Positions 26,240-35,279 of a stretch of DNA of 38,052 bases are shown in pieces (within the stretch, counting starts at the first letter, position 1; each line of letters opens with the position of its first letter). The DNA comes from Rhodocyclales bacterium. GTDB lineage: Bacteria; Pseudomonadota; Gammaproteobacteria; Burkholderiales; Rhodocyclaceae. The stretch covers positions 10,356 through 48,407 of the forward strand of contig JACOUN010000003.1 of assembly GCA_016177805.1 (NCBI GenBank), written 5' to 3'. The notes below the pieces were generated by a model. The model had not been told where the DNA came from and ran no database searches. It saw only the letters and a list, made by a program, of their open reading frames with translations. A program made the translations under genes and the position numbers.

Positions 26240-28457
26240 CTACGCCCGGCTGTTCAGCGCCGACGCAGCACCTGACGATGGGCTTGCCGACCAACCCGCG
26301 CAGCGCTACCGCGTGCTCATCGTCGACGACGAAGAGAACGTGCGCCGCGCCCTCAAGCGCGTGTTCCGCCGCGAGAACTACGACATCCTGACCGCCGCCG
26401 ACGGCGCCGAGGCGCTCGCGTTGCTGGCGCAGCAACAGGTCGCGCTGATCATCAGCGACTACATGATGCCCGGCATGAGCGGCGGGGAACTGCTCAAGCA
26501 GGCACGCGCGCTTCAGCCCGACAGCATACGCTTCATGCTCACCGGCCATGCCGACATGGACGCGGTACTGTCGGCGGTCAAGTCCGGCGCGGTGTACAAG
26601 TTCATGCTCAAGCCGTGGAATGACGACGATCTGCGCCTGTCGGTGGCGCTGGCGCTGGAACAGTACGAACTGAAGAAAAAGAACCGGGCCCTGGCCGACG
26701 CCAACGACGAGCAGAAAAAGGCCGTCGACAAGCTCGCCAACCTCGCGATCAACAACCGCAGTCAGCTCATCATCATGCTGGGCAAGCAGGGCCTGCTCAA
26801 CCCGCAGCAGGTACAGGAACTGTTCCGTCTGCAACAAGGGCGCAAGGAGCCGGTGATCCGCCTGCTGCTGGAAAAAGACTGGGTCGCCGAGGATCGCATC
26901 CGCGCCATGCTTGCCAACGAGCTGCTGATCGAGCAAGTCAGCCTCGCCGAGTACGATGTCGACCCGGCCGTGGCCGGACTACTGCCGCAGTCACTGTGCC
27001 GGCGCCAATGTGTAGTGCCGCTGCGGGTCGAACAGCGCCGTCTGACGCTGGCGATGGCCGATCCGGTCGATCACGGCGTGCTCGACGACCTGCGCTTTCT
27101 CACCGGTCTGGATCTGCAGCCGGTCAGCGCGTCCGTGGCCGACATCATGGCCAAGCTCGACGCCCTCTACGGCATCAAGAGCACCCTGGAAGACCTGGCC
27201 ACCGTGGTCGGCCCCGACGACCCCTACGAAGGCATCCAGATCGTCATCGATGACGAGGACGAAGACGCCTCGCTCGATGATCTGCTCAGTTCCACCGAGG
27301 AGCCGCCCGCGATCCGCCTGGCCAACGCGATCATCCTCGAAGCCATCCGCCTCGGCGCAAGCGACATCCACATCCACCCGCGCACCAAGTCGGTGGTGGT
27401 GCGCTACCGCATCGACGGCATCCTGATCGACAAGATCCAGGTGCCGCCCACCCTGCTGCCATCGCTGGTATCGCGGCTGAAGATCATGGCCGAACTCGAC
27501 ATCAGCGAACGGCGCCGCCCCCAGGACGGGCGTATCACGGTCAAGACCGCGCTGCACGTGGTGGACCTGCGCATGTCGACCCTGCCCACCATCAACGGCG
27601 AAAAGGTGGTGATGCGGCTGCTGGAGCGCAACGCGCCGGTGCAGCAAATGGAGAAACTGGGCTTTCACAGCGAAGACCTGGAGCGCGTGCGCCGCATGGT
27701 CCGCAAGCCGCAAGGCATCATCCTCGCCACCGGCCCCACCGGCAGCGGCAAGACCACCACCCTGTACAGCCTGCTGCAAGGCAACCTCGACGCGACGCGC
27801 AACTACGTCACGCTGGAAGATCCGGTCGAGTACTATCTCGACCCCGCCGGCCAGGTGCTGATCCGCGACAAGATCGGGCTGACCTTCGCCTCGGTGCTGC
27901 GCGCGGTGTTGCGCCAGGACCCGGACGTGATCCTGCTCGGCGAGATCCGCGACCTCGAAACCGCCGAAGTCGCCTTCCACGCCGCCCTCACCGGGCACCA
28001 GGTCTTTTCCACCCTGCACACCAACTCCGCGATCGCCACCATTTCGCGGCTGTTCGATTTGGGCCTCAAACCCTTTGTCGTCGCAACCGCGCTGGAAGGC
28101 ATCATCGCCCAGCGCCTGGCGCGCCGCATCTGCCCCGACTGCCGCACCGAAGCCGCCCCGGACCCGGCGCTGCTGCAGCAACTGGGTGCCGACCCCAAGT
28201 CATTCGGCGCCATCTTCAAGGGGCGCGGTTGCGTGCATTGCCACGGCACCGGCTATCGCGGCCGCATCGGCCTGTACGAGGTACTGCTGCCGGACGACAA
28301 CCTGCGCCAGCTCATCACCGACAGCGCCAGCATCCTCGAAATCAAGCAGCATGCGCGCAACCTGGGCACGCGCAGCCTGCTCGACGACGGGCTGGACAAG
28401 ATCCGCCTGGGGCAAACCACGCCCGAGGAAGTGCTGCGCATCCTCGGGCCGCAGTAG
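26232..28457 (+). CDS. Receiver domain fused to PilB/GspE-type ATPase
   Basis: 741 residues. Residues 26-140 are a response-regulator receiver with phospho-acceptor D76 (ISDYMMPG) and K127 (FMLKPW). A short helical linker (about 140-170) leads to an MshEN/GspE N-terminal domain (about 175-320). The secretion ATPase follows, with Walker A GPTGSGKTTT (501-510), Walker B VILLGEIRD (566-574), a His box in ALTGHQVFSTLHTN and a zinc-binding tetracysteine (C634, C637, C667, C670). The tetracysteine fits extension/assembly ATPases (PilB, GspE), not PilT. The start at 26232 overlaps the kinase gene. Phosphorylation by the adjacent kinase is the natural inference. No other pilus or secretion gene is in the window. 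Confidence 0.93.
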   Translation: MTDYARLFSADAAPDDGLADQPAQRYRVLIVDDEENVRRALKRVFRRENYDILTAADGAEALALLAQQQVALIISDYMMPGMSGGELLKQARALQPDSIRFMLTGHADMDAVLSAVKSGAVYKFMLKPWNDDDLRLSVALALEQYELKKKNRALADANDEQKKAVDKLANLAINNRSQLIIMLGKQGLLNPQQVQELFRLQQGRKEPVIRLLLEKDWVAEDRIRAMLANELLIEQVSLAEYDVDPAVAGLLPQSLCRRQCVVPLRVEQRRLTLAMADPVDHGVLDDLRFLTGLDLQPVSASVADIMAKLDALYGIKSTLEDLATVVGPDDPYEGIQIVIDDEDEDASLDDLLSSTEEPPAIRLANAIILEAIRLGASDIHIHPRTKSVVVRYRIDGILIDKIQVPPTLLPSLVSRLKIMAELDISERRRPQDGRITVKTALHVVDLRMSTLPTINGEKVVMRLLERNAPVQQMEKLGFHSEDLERVRRMVRKPQGIILATGPTGSGKTTTLYSLLQGNLDATRNYVTLEDPVEYYLDPAGQVLIRDKIGLTFASVLRAVLRQDPDVILLGEIRDLETAEVAFHAALTGHQVFSTLHTNSAIATISRLFDLGLKPFVVATALEGIIAQRLARRICPDCRTEAAPDPALLQQLGADPKSFGAIFKGRGCVHCHGTGYRGRIGLYEVLLPDDNLRQLITDSASILEIKQHARNLGTRSLLDDGLDKIRLGQTTPEEVLRILGPQ

Positions 28458-28471
28458 CAATACCGTGGGTG

Positions 28472-29620
28472 TCAGCGCAACACCCGCCCCCCCGGCCCGA
28501 TCACCGAGATATCGACGAAGCTGGAGCCACTGCGTCCGTCGGAGGTGAACTTGACCGGGTAGCCACGAATGCCGGCATCCTCCATGCGCTCCAGGGTCTG
28601 CACCAGGTTTTCGCGGCTCAAGTCCTTGCCCGCCCGGCGCAACGCCTCGACGAACACCCGCGCGGTCACGTAGGCCTCGATGCCGTAATAGGAGTAGTTG
28701 CCCCCCCGGTCCTTGATCAAGCGCCGGTACTCGCGCGACACCGGCACGGAGTCGGTCAGCGGGTAGGGCATGACTTGCGAGATGCCCACGCCGCGCGCGT
28801 CGTCGCCAAGCGCCTGCACCAGCAGGTCGGCCCCGACCGGCGACAAGGTCATGAACTGCGGCGTCTGCCCGGCCGCGCGCATGGCCTTGACGAAGGCGGC
28901 AGTCGGCTTGTACAGCGTCACCATGATCACCGCCTGCGGGTTGGTCGCGGAGATGGCCTGCACCGCCGCCGCCACGTCGAGCGAATTGCGCTCCACCGTC
29001 GCCGCCACGGTTGGCGCCAGACCGTGCTTGGCGAGGGCGGAAGTAGCGCCTTCCAGCCCCGACTTGCCGAAACCGTCGTTCTGGTAGAACACCGCGATCT
29101 TGGTCACCCCCAGACCCACGAGCTGATTGACCAGCCCGGCCGTCTCATCGGCGTAGCTCGCGCGCACGTTGAACATGTAGCGGTTGTTCGGATTGCGCGA
29201 CACCGGCTCGCGCAACGTGCCGGCGCCCGAGATGGTGCCGACCAGCGGCACCCTGGCCGGGCCGAACACGTCGTTCATGGCCTGGGTGGTCGGGCTGGAG
29301 CCGTAGTACTGCAACAGCGCGAAGACTTTTTCCTCCGCGATCAGCTTGCGCGTATTCGCGACGGTGCGTTCGGTCTCGTAGCCGTCATCGAGCGCCACCA
29401 GCTCCAGCGTGCGCCCGTGCACGCCACCCCCCTTGTTCACCTGTTCGAAATAGGCGCTGATCACCTCTTTCATGTCCAGCCCGTAAGCGCCATTGGGTCC
29501 GGAAAAGGGCGACGACATGCCCACCTTGATGGAGGTCTCGGTGACCCCGGTTTCGGCCGCGCCCGCGCCTGCCGCGCACGCCAGCCAGCCTATCAGTAAC
29601 GCCCTGAATACCCCTCGCAT
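28472..29620 (-). CDS. Periplasmic branched-chain amino acid-type binding protein
   Basis: 382-residue solute-binding protein of the Leu/Ile/Val (type I fold) family. Signal peptide residues 1-21 end in AGAGAAE. Family blocks are SIKVGMSSPFSGPNGAYG (near 31-48), NKGGGVHGRTLELVALDDGYE and GTLREPVSRNPNNRYMFNVRASYADE. The ligand may be an amino acid, urea, amide or aromatic acid. No permease or ATPase genes are nearby, so it is an orphan component. It converges on the receiver-ATPase gene with only 14 bases between stops. The neighbouring DsbA-fold gene is on the same strand. Confidence 0.9.
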   Translation of the reverse strand: MRGVFRALLIGWLACAAGAGAAETGVTETSIKVGMSSPFSGPNGAYGLDMKEVISAYFEQVNKGGGVHGRTLELVALDDGYETERTVANTRKLIAEEKVFALLQYYGSSPTTQAMNDVFGPARVPLVGTISGAGTLREPVSRNPNNRYMFNVRASYADETAGLVNQLVGLGVTKIAVFYQNDGFGKSGLEGATSALAKHGLAPTVAATVERNSLDVAAAVQAISATNPQAVIMVTLYKPTAAFVKAMRAAGQTPQFMTLSPVGADLLVQALGDDARGVGISQVMPYPLTDSVPVSREYRRLIKDRGGNYSYYGIEAYVTARVFVEALRRAGKDLSRENLVQTLERMEDAGIRGYPVKFTSDGRSGSSFVDISVIGPGGRVLR

Positions 29621-29734
29621 CGCAGTCCCCCCTCGTGGCTATTCGCCATGGTTTTATAAGAATGAGGGCGGAAGAATGGCCTAACAAACTGACACCGCAC
29701 TTACATGACAGGCCCGGAGCCATCCGGGCGGGGG

Positions 29735-30355
29735 TCAGCCCGGCAATACCGGCGCGGACGCTCCCCGCGCCCAGTCCAGCGCATCTTCGAGGCGGTCATT
29801 GCCCCAGAACAGCTCGTCGCCGACGCGAAAGCTGGGCGCGCCGAACAGCCCCAGTTCAGCGGCGCGCGCTGTCTGCGCGCGCAGCGCGAGCTTGTTGTCG
29901 GCGGAGGTAGCCTGGGCCAGCACTTCCTCGGCGGGCAGCCTCATGTCGGCAAGAATGGCCATGATCACCGCCGGGTCGCCGATATCGCGATCCTGGGCAA
30001 AGTTGGCGCTCATGACCGCGCGCGAAAATTGCGCCACCCAGCCCCCCTGATTGCCGATCAACGCCACCCGCGCCGCCAGCACACCGCTGCGCGGAAAACG
30101 GCCAGGCATCCGGAACGCTAGCCCGTACTTCGCCGACAGACGCGCCAGATCGCGCCACATGTAACGCCCCTTGGGCGGGTAGATGTTGAACGGCGAATCG
30201 TTCCAGCCCAGCGCCAGAAACACCGGCCCGAGCAGGAACGGCCGCCACGCCACATCGACCCCGGCCTGCCCGGCCAGCGCTTCGATGCGCATCACCGCGA
30301 GGTAGGAATAGGAACTCGAGAATTCATACCAGAATTCGATCGTCGGTCGCGTCAT
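29735..30355 (-). CDS. 2-hydroxychromene-2-carboxylate isomerase-like DsbA-fold protein
   Basis: 206-residue thioredoxin-fold protein of the HCCA isomerase / kappa-GST type. It begins IEFWYEFSSSYSYLAVMR, where the serine-rich motif replaces the CxxC of DsbA and fits glutathione activation. The conserved PFLLGPVF, PPKGRYMWRDLARLSAKYG and cis-proline GAPSFRVGDELFWGNDRL segments follow. Characterised members act in naphthalene breakdown; no such pathway genes are nearby, so the substrate is unknown. It is 114 bases upstream of the binding-protein gene and may share its transcript. Confidence 0.88.
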   Translation of the reverse strand: MTRPTIEFWYEFSSSYSYLAVMRIEALAGQAGVDVAWRPFLLGPVFLALGWNDSPFNIYPPKGRYMWRDLARLSAKYGLAFRMPGRFPRSGVLAARVALIGNQGGWVAQFSRAVMSANFAQDRDIGDPAVIMAILADMRLPAEEVLAQATSADNKLALRAQTARAAELGLFGAPSFRVGDELFWGNDRLEDALDWARGASAPVLPG

Positions 30356-30428
30356 GATCCCGTCTCCCCGTGGCGGCTGTTCCCGCGCATGGTAACCGAT
30401 GGACGCGGCGCGCCACCGGGGCGTTGTT

Positions 30429-30495
30429 GCATCGAAGGAGCGGCTTTAGCCGCGAAAGCCATGTGTGTTCGCGGCTAAAGCCGCTCCCACGATGC
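30429..30495. repeat. REP doublet (REPIN-like palindrome)
   Basis: A perfect 20-bp inverted repeat (30437-30456 and 30468-30487) with an 11-base loop, extended by GCATCG/CGATGC at 30429-30434 and 30490-30495. Each arm is itself a small hairpin (GCGGC-TTTA-GCCGC). The arm sequence is like the REP elements common in Pseudomonas and related genomes. It lies in the divergent gap before the EamA gene. Confidence 0.85.
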
Positions 30496-30504
30496 GCCTG
30501 AGCG

Positions 30505-30534
30505 TTGCGCTGCATATGCCACGAATTTGATAAT
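30505..30534 (+). promoter_or_regulatory. Possible promoter of the EamA gene
   Basis: TTGCGC (30505-30510) and GATAAT (30529-30534) are 18 bases apart, ending 34 bases before the ATG. The match to sigma70 is moderate. It begins ten bases after the REP doublet. Confidence 0.4.
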
Positions 30535-30568
30535 CTGTCGCCCCCGCGTCCGTACATTCGCCCACACC

Positions 30569-31471
30569 ATGACACCCCACGACCCCGCCCAGCGCATGTC
30601 CGGCGCGCTGTGGATACTCGCCTCGGCAACCGCGTTTGGCGCGCTGGCGATATTCGCCCGCTACGCCTTTGCCGACGGCATGACCGTGCCGACGCTGCTG
30701 TTCCTGCGCTTCGCGATCGCCGGCGTATTCATGGCGTGCTACATGCTGGCCACCCGCGCGCGCTGGCCGCGCGGGCGGGTGCTGGTCACGTTGATCCTGA
30801 TGGGCGGGGTCGGCTACGTGGGCCAGTCGTGGTGCTACTTCACCGCGCTGCAGCATGCCTCGGCCGGCCTGACCGCCCTGCTGCTCTATCTCTACCCGGT
30901 GATCGTAACGCTGCTGATGGCGGCCGCCGGCCGCCAGCGGCTGACCCGCTACCGCCTGATGGCCGTCGCGACCGCCTTCTTCGGCACCGTGCTGACCATA
31001 GGCGGGAGCGTCGCCGGCAGCCCGCTCGGCATCGCGCTGGGGCTGGGGGCTGCCTTGATCTATTCGATCTACATCATCACCGGCGAACGCGCGACCGCTG
31101 CCGCCGGCGCGATACCCGCCGCGACCGTGGTCATGCTCGCGGCAGGCGTCGTCAATGGCGGCATCGCGCTGGCGCAAGGCCCGGCGTGGCCGGCCACCCT
31201 TGGAACCTGGAGCATCATCTTCGGCATCGCGCTGCTGTCGACCGCCTTCGCGATGGTCGGCTTCTTCGCCGGCGTCAGACGCATCGGCGCCGCCGACGGC
31301 GCGACGCTGTCGACCCTCGAACCGGTCGTCACGATCGCGCTCGCCGCGCTGCTGCTGGGCGAGACCATAGGCCCGTGGCAACTGGCCGGCGGCGCGCTGA
31401 TCCTCGCGGCGGTGATCGCGCTGGTACGGGCCGGGCGCCGGCCCACGCTACCCACGCCGGAGCCGGCGTAG
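30569..31471 (+). CDS. EamA/DMT-family transporter
   Basis: 300-residue inner-membrane transporter of the drug/metabolite (EamA) family with about ten helices in two repeats. Each begins with a glycine- and alanine-rich helix (WILASATAFGALAIFARYAFADG near residue 12; ALGLGAALIYSIYIITGERA near residue 160). Conserved ends are SAGLTALLLYLYPVIVTLL and the TLSTLEPVVTIALAALLLGETI block. Substrate is not predictable; homologues export amino acids or metabolites. The start at 30569 gives a normal length. A strong hairpin overlaps its stop codon. Confidence 0.92.
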   Translation: MTPHDPAQRMSGALWILASATAFGALAIFARYAFADGMTVPTLLFLRFAIAGVFMACYMLATRARWPRGRVLVTLILMGGVGYVGQSWCYFTALQHASAGLTALLLYLYPVIVTLLMAAAGRQRLTRYRLMAVATAFFGTVLTIGGSVAGSPLGIALGLGAALIYSIYIITGERATAAAGAIPAATVVMLAAGVVNGGIALAQGPAWPATLGTWSIIFGIALLSTAFAMVGFFAGVRRIGAADGATLSTLEPVVTIALAALLLGETIGPWQLAGGALILAAVIALVRAGRRPTLPTPEPA

Positions 31472-31477
31472 GGTAGC
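31447..31477 (+). terminator. Strong hairpin across the EamA stop codon
   Basis: GCTACCC-ACGCCG (31447-31459) pairs with CGGCGT-A-GGGTAGC (31464-31477), a 13-bp stem with one bulged A and a GAGC loop. The TAG stop lies in its right arm. No T tract follows, so termination would need help, or it may protect the mRNA 3' end. Confidence 0.45.
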
Positions 31478-31604
31478 CCCCCACCGGCCGACCGGCGTTG
31501 TATTTCTGCTCGGGACCCGCATCGCTCCCGTAGCTCCGCGCGGTAGCGTTAATATTGCTCCACGCCGCAACGCGCTTCGCAACTTTCCGGACACGGCACC
31601 CTCC

Positions 31605-34109
31605 ATGCCTCGTACCCTGCTCCACCACTACGCACGCGCGGTCGATCGCTACGACGAGATTCTCGACCCAAGCGGGCGGGTGCGCGCGCACTGGAAGCCA
31701 CTTTACGCTCACCTGAACGCCGCGCCCCCGGACAGCATGCGCCAGCGCATCGAGTTCGCCGATCGCTGCATCGAGGAGGACGGGGTCGCCTACAACGTCT
31801 ATGCCGACCCCAAGGGACAGGAGCGCCCGTGGGCGCTCGACCCGCTGCCGCTGGTGATCCCGGCGCAGGAGTGGCGCGGCGTGGTCGAGGCGGTGGCGCA
31901 GCGCGCACGGCTGCTCAACGCGATGCTGGCCGATCTGTACAACGGCCAGACCCTGCTCGCCGAAGGCCTGCTGCCGCCGGCGCTGATCTACGGCCAGCAC
32001 GGTTATCTGTGGCCCTGCACCGGCGCGCAGCCGCCCGGCGGGGTGTTCCTGCATCAGTACGCGGTGGATCTGGCGCGCGCGCCCGACGGCCAGTGGTGGG
32101 CGATCGCCGACCGCACCCAGGCGCCCTCGGGGGCGGGCTACGCGCTGGAGAACCGCCTGATCGTGTCGCGCGTGTTTCCGGACCTGTTCCGCGACCTGCG
32201 GGTGCAGCATCTGGCGGCCTTCTTCCGCGCGCTGCAGGAAGGGCTGGAGCACTGGGCGCCGGTCGATCAGGGCGAGCGCCCGTTGATCGTGCTGCTGACC
32301 CCTGGCCCGTACAACGAAACCTACTTCGAGCACGCCTACCTCGCGCGCTATCTCGGCTACCCGCTGGTCGAGGGGCAGGACCTTACCGTGCGCGGCGACA
32401 CCGTGTTCCTCAAGACCCTGACCGGGCTCAAGCGCGTGCACGCCATCCTGCGCCGTCAGGACGACAGCTACTGCGACCCGCTGGAGCTGCGCGGCGACTC
32501 CGCGCTGGGCATACCGGGCCTGCTGGTGGCGGTGCGCGCGCGGCGCGTGATGCTGTCCAACGCGCTCGGCTCGGGGCTGCCGGAATCCGGCGCGATCATG
32601 GGCTTTCTGCCCGCCATCGCGCGCCGCCTGCTGGGCGAGGAACTGCTGATGCCGTCGGTGGCGACCTGGTGGTGCGGCGAAAAACCGGCGCGCGACTACG
32701 TGCTGGCCAACCTCGACAAACTGGTGATCAAGGGCGCCTACCCCACCCAGCAACTGGAACCCATCTTCGGGCGCGAACTGAACAACGCGCAGCGCGACGA
32801 CATCGTGCGCCGCATCACCACCCGCCCGCACGCCTACGCCGCGCAGGAACTGGTGAACCTGTCGCAGGCGCCGGTGTGGAGCCGCGACCACGGGCGGCGC
32901 CTGCTAGCGCGCAGCGTCGGGCTGCGCGTCTATGCGGTCGCCACGCCGCACGGCTACCAGGTGATGCCGGGCGGCCTGACCCGAGCCGCCGGGCGGCCGG
33001 ACGCACTGGTGCTGTCGATGCAACGCGGCGGCGCGGCCAAGGACACCTGGGTGCTGGCCGACGGCCCGATCAGCGCCCTGAGCCTGCTCACCCCGGTGCT
33101 GGGGGTCGCCGACCTGGTACGCAGCGGCAAAAACCTGTCATCGCGCGTGGTCGAAAACCTGTTCTGGTTCGGCCGCTACACCGAACGCCTGGACGACACC
33201 GCACGCCTGCTGCGCGTGGCGCTCGCGCGCCTGATCGACAGCGGCGGCGAAACCACACCCGACCTCCAGGCCATGGTCGACCTGTGCATCCGCGCGGGCG
33301 TGATCCAGCCGGGGCATGACGAGGGCGACGACGCATGGGTGCCGATCGGCACGCGCCTGGTCGATGCGGTCTACGATGTCGAAGCCGACAACAGCCTCGC
33401 CTATGCGGTGCGCCAGGTGCTGTGGTCGGCCGCGCAGATCCGGGAGCGCCTGTCGCTCGACCACTGGCACTCGCTCAACCGCCTGCAGCACAACCTGCAG
33501 GCCGCCGGCCAGCGGCGCCACGAACTGGGCGAGACGCTGATGTTTCTCGACCAGGTGTTGCAGGTCTCGTCGTCACTGACCGGCTATTCCATGGACAACA
33601 TGACGCGCGACATCGGCTGGGGCTTCCTGGTGGTCGGGCGGCGCATCGAGCGGCTCGCCTTTCTCGCCTCCACCCTCGGCGCCTTCCTGCGCCGCTACGC
33701 CGCGTTGCAGGACATCCGGTTGGACTGGCTGCTCGAACTCACCGACAGCATCATCACCTACCGCTCGCGCTACTCGCGCCAACCCGAACTGCTGGCGGTG
33801 GTGGACCTGGTGGTGTTCGACGAACGCAACCCGCACTCGGTGCTGTTCCAGTTGCAGGCGCTGCTGCGCTACTCGCGCCGCCTCGCCACCGAACTGAGCG
33901 AGATCCCGCTGGACCTGCTCGACCAGGAGTTCCAGACCATGGACGGCTTCGGCCTGTGGCAGTTCGAAACCCAGCCGGACCACGCATGCACCACGCTCGC
34001 CGCCCATCTGGACGATGTCGCAACCGCCGCAGGCGAACTCTCCGACGTGCTCGGCATGCGCTATTTCACCCACGTCGACGCCGTCAGCCACCAGACCCTC
34101 GCCCGCTGA
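31605..34109 (+). CDS. Circularly permuted ATP-grasp protein fused to alpha-E domain
   Basis: 834 residues. The N-terminal 480 residues are a circularly permuted ATP-grasp (type 2, DUF404/DUF407) with blocks QEWRGVVEAVAQRARLLN, NGQTLLAEGLLPP, RTQAPSGAGYALENRLIVSR and LDKLVIKGAYPT. The C-terminal 310 residues are an alpha-E (DUF403) all-helical domain starting RVVENLFWFGRYTERLDDTARLLR. In many bacteria these are two genes; here they are fused. ATP-grasp enzymes form amide or peptide bonds, and published domain analysis links this family with transglutaminase-like partners in predicted peptide-tagging or amide-ligase operons. No product is known. The transglutaminase gene follows after six bases. 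Confidence 0.92.
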   Translation: MPRTLLHHYARAVDRYDEILDPSGRVRAHWKPLYAHLNAAPPDSMRQRIEFADRCIEEDGVAYNVYADPKGQERPWALDPLPLVIPAQEWRGVVEAVAQRARLLNAMLADLYNGQTLLAEGLLPPALIYGQHGYLWPCTGAQPPGGVFLHQYAVDLARAPDGQWWAIADRTQAPSGAGYALENRLIVSRVFPDLFRDLRVQHLAAFFRALQEGLEHWAPVDQGERPLIVLLTPGPYNETYFEHAYLARYLGYPLVEGQDLTVRGDTVFLKTLTGLKRVHAILRRQDDSYCDPLELRGDSALGIPGLLVAVRARRVMLSNALGSGLPESGAIMGFLPAIARRLLGEELLMPSVATWWCGEKPARDYVLANLDKLVIKGAYPTQQLEPIFGRELNNAQRDDIVRRITTRPHAYAAQELVNLSQAPVWSRDHGRRLLARSVGLRVYAVATPHGYQVMPGGLTRAAGRPDALVLSMQRGGAAKDTWVLADGPISALSLLTPVLGVADLVRSGKNLSSRVVENLFWFGRYTERLDDTARLLRVALARLIDSGGETTPDLQAMVDLCIRAGVIQPGHDEGDDAWVPIGTRLVDAVYDVEADNSLAYAVRQVLWSAAQIRERLSLDHWHSLNRLQHNLQAAGQRRHELGETLMFLDQVLQVSSSLTGYSMDNMTRDIGWGFLVVGRRIERLAFLASTLGAFLRRYAALQDIRLDWLLELTDSIITYRSRYSRQPELLAVVDLVVFDERNPHSVLFQLQALLRYSRRLATELSEIPLDLLDQEFQTMDGFGLWQFETQPDHACTTLAAHLDDVATAAGELSDVLGMRYFTHVDAVSHQTLAR

Positions 34110-34115
34110 TCCCCC

Positions 34116-35015
34116 ATGGCCCGCTACCACATCCTGCACGAAACCCTGTACGACTACGGCTCGGCGGTATCGCTGTCGCAACAGATGCTGCACCTGATCC
34201 CGCGCGCCTGTCCGTGGCAGCACTGCGAACGCTTCGATCTCGACCTCGACCCGGAACCCTCGTGGCGCCAGCGCCGTGAAGACGCCTTCGGCAACCCGGT
34301 CGAATGGGTCGCCTTCCACCAGGCACACCAGACCCTGCACGTGCGCGCCGAAATGACCATCGACGTCCGGCCCCATCTGCCCGCGTCACTGGCACTCGCC
34401 CCGGCCTGGGATGAACTGATCGCCGCCATCGCCTACCGTGGCGGGGTCGCGCCACGCGCGGCCGACCTCAACGCCAAGCGCTACCTCTTCGAATCGCCGC
34501 ACGTGCGCATCAAGCACGAACTCGAACCGTTCGCCACCGACTGCTTCCCGCCCGGCCGAGGGGTGCTCGAAGCCACCCGCGCGCTGATGGAAAAAATCCA
34601 CACCGAATTCGAATTCGACCCCGAAGCCACCACCGTCGCCACCCCGGTGCTCGAAGTGCTGGAAAAGAAACGCGGCGTGTGCCAGGACTTCGCCCACCTG
34701 ATGATCGCCTGCCTGCGCGCCATGGGCCTGCCGGCCCGCTACGTCAGCGGCTACCTCCTCACCCACCCCCCCGCCGGCCAACCCCGCATGGTCGGCGCCG
34801 ACGCCTCGCACGCCTGGGTGTCGGTCTATGCCCCCGGCAGCGAACACGGCTGGGTCGACTTCGACCCCACCAACAACCTCCTGCCCGACACCCAGCACAT
34901 CACCCTCGCCTGGGGCCGCGACTTCAGCGACGTCTCACCACTGCGCGGCATCATCCTCGGCGGCGGCGGGCATGAGCCGGAGGTGGAAGTGACGGTGACG
35001 CCGGTTGAGGGGTGA
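34116..35015 (+). CDS. Transglutaminase-like protein, partner of ATP-grasp/alpha-E
   Basis: 299 residues. The N-terminal beta domain begins YHILHETLYDYGSAVSLSQQ (residues 4-23), the bacterial transglutaminase N-domain. The papain-like core has catalytic C189 (KRGVCQDFAHL), H232 (ASHAWVSVY) and an Asp in WVDFDPTNN (248-250). It may be a cysteine protease, an amidase or an acyl transferase. It has no signal peptide, so it is probably cytosolic with its ATP-grasp partner. The six-base gap and fixed association across genomes suggest opposing or sequential steps, one ligating and one cleaving an amide. Confidence 0.9.
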   Translation: MARYHILHETLYDYGSAVSLSQQMLHLIPRACPWQHCERFDLDLDPEPSWRQRREDAFGNPVEWVAFHQAHQTLHVRAEMTIDVRPHLPASLALAPAWDELIAAIAYRGGVAPRAADLNAKRYLFESPHVRIKHELEPFATDCFPPGRGVLEATRALMEKIHTEFEFDPEATTVATPVLEVLEKKRGVCQDFAHLMIACLRAMGLPARYVSGYLLTHPPAGQPRMVGADASHAWVSVYAPGSEHGWVDFDPTNNLLPDTQHITLAWGRDFSDVSPLRGIILGGGGHEPEVEVTVTPVEG

Positions 35016-35279
35016 GGAGTGGTCGGGCTGCGGGCGGCGAAAGCCAAGACCCAATGGACATGATGTCGCTCGGTACGTAAGCCGCAGTGGATATCCCAGA
35101 TGCGTTGCGAAAATGAAATGCCTTGAGCCGCAAACACCCCGACCGCCAGATTGCCGATGCCGCCACGGGTCGAGTGGATGTGCGCGGGTCGATGCCTGGC
35201 CCGGCCAATCGGGTGCCCGAGAAAGATCCGGCGGCATGCAATGACCACCAGGACATCCAACCCGATGGGGAGGAAGACG

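Noticed and set aside
26991..28181. Long minus-strand frame opposite the receiver-ATPase gene
   Set aside because: The plus-strand product has every Walker and cysteine motif; the antisense frame is a composition artefact.
28229..29599. Plus-strand frame opposite the binding-protein gene
   Set aside because: It starts inside the ATPase gene in the wrong frame and is antisense to a well-recognised periplasmic binding protein.
35151..35279. Longer N-terminus for the DUF1016 protein
   Set aside because: The 43 extra codons do not match the family, and the ATG at 35280 has a strong ribosome binding site.
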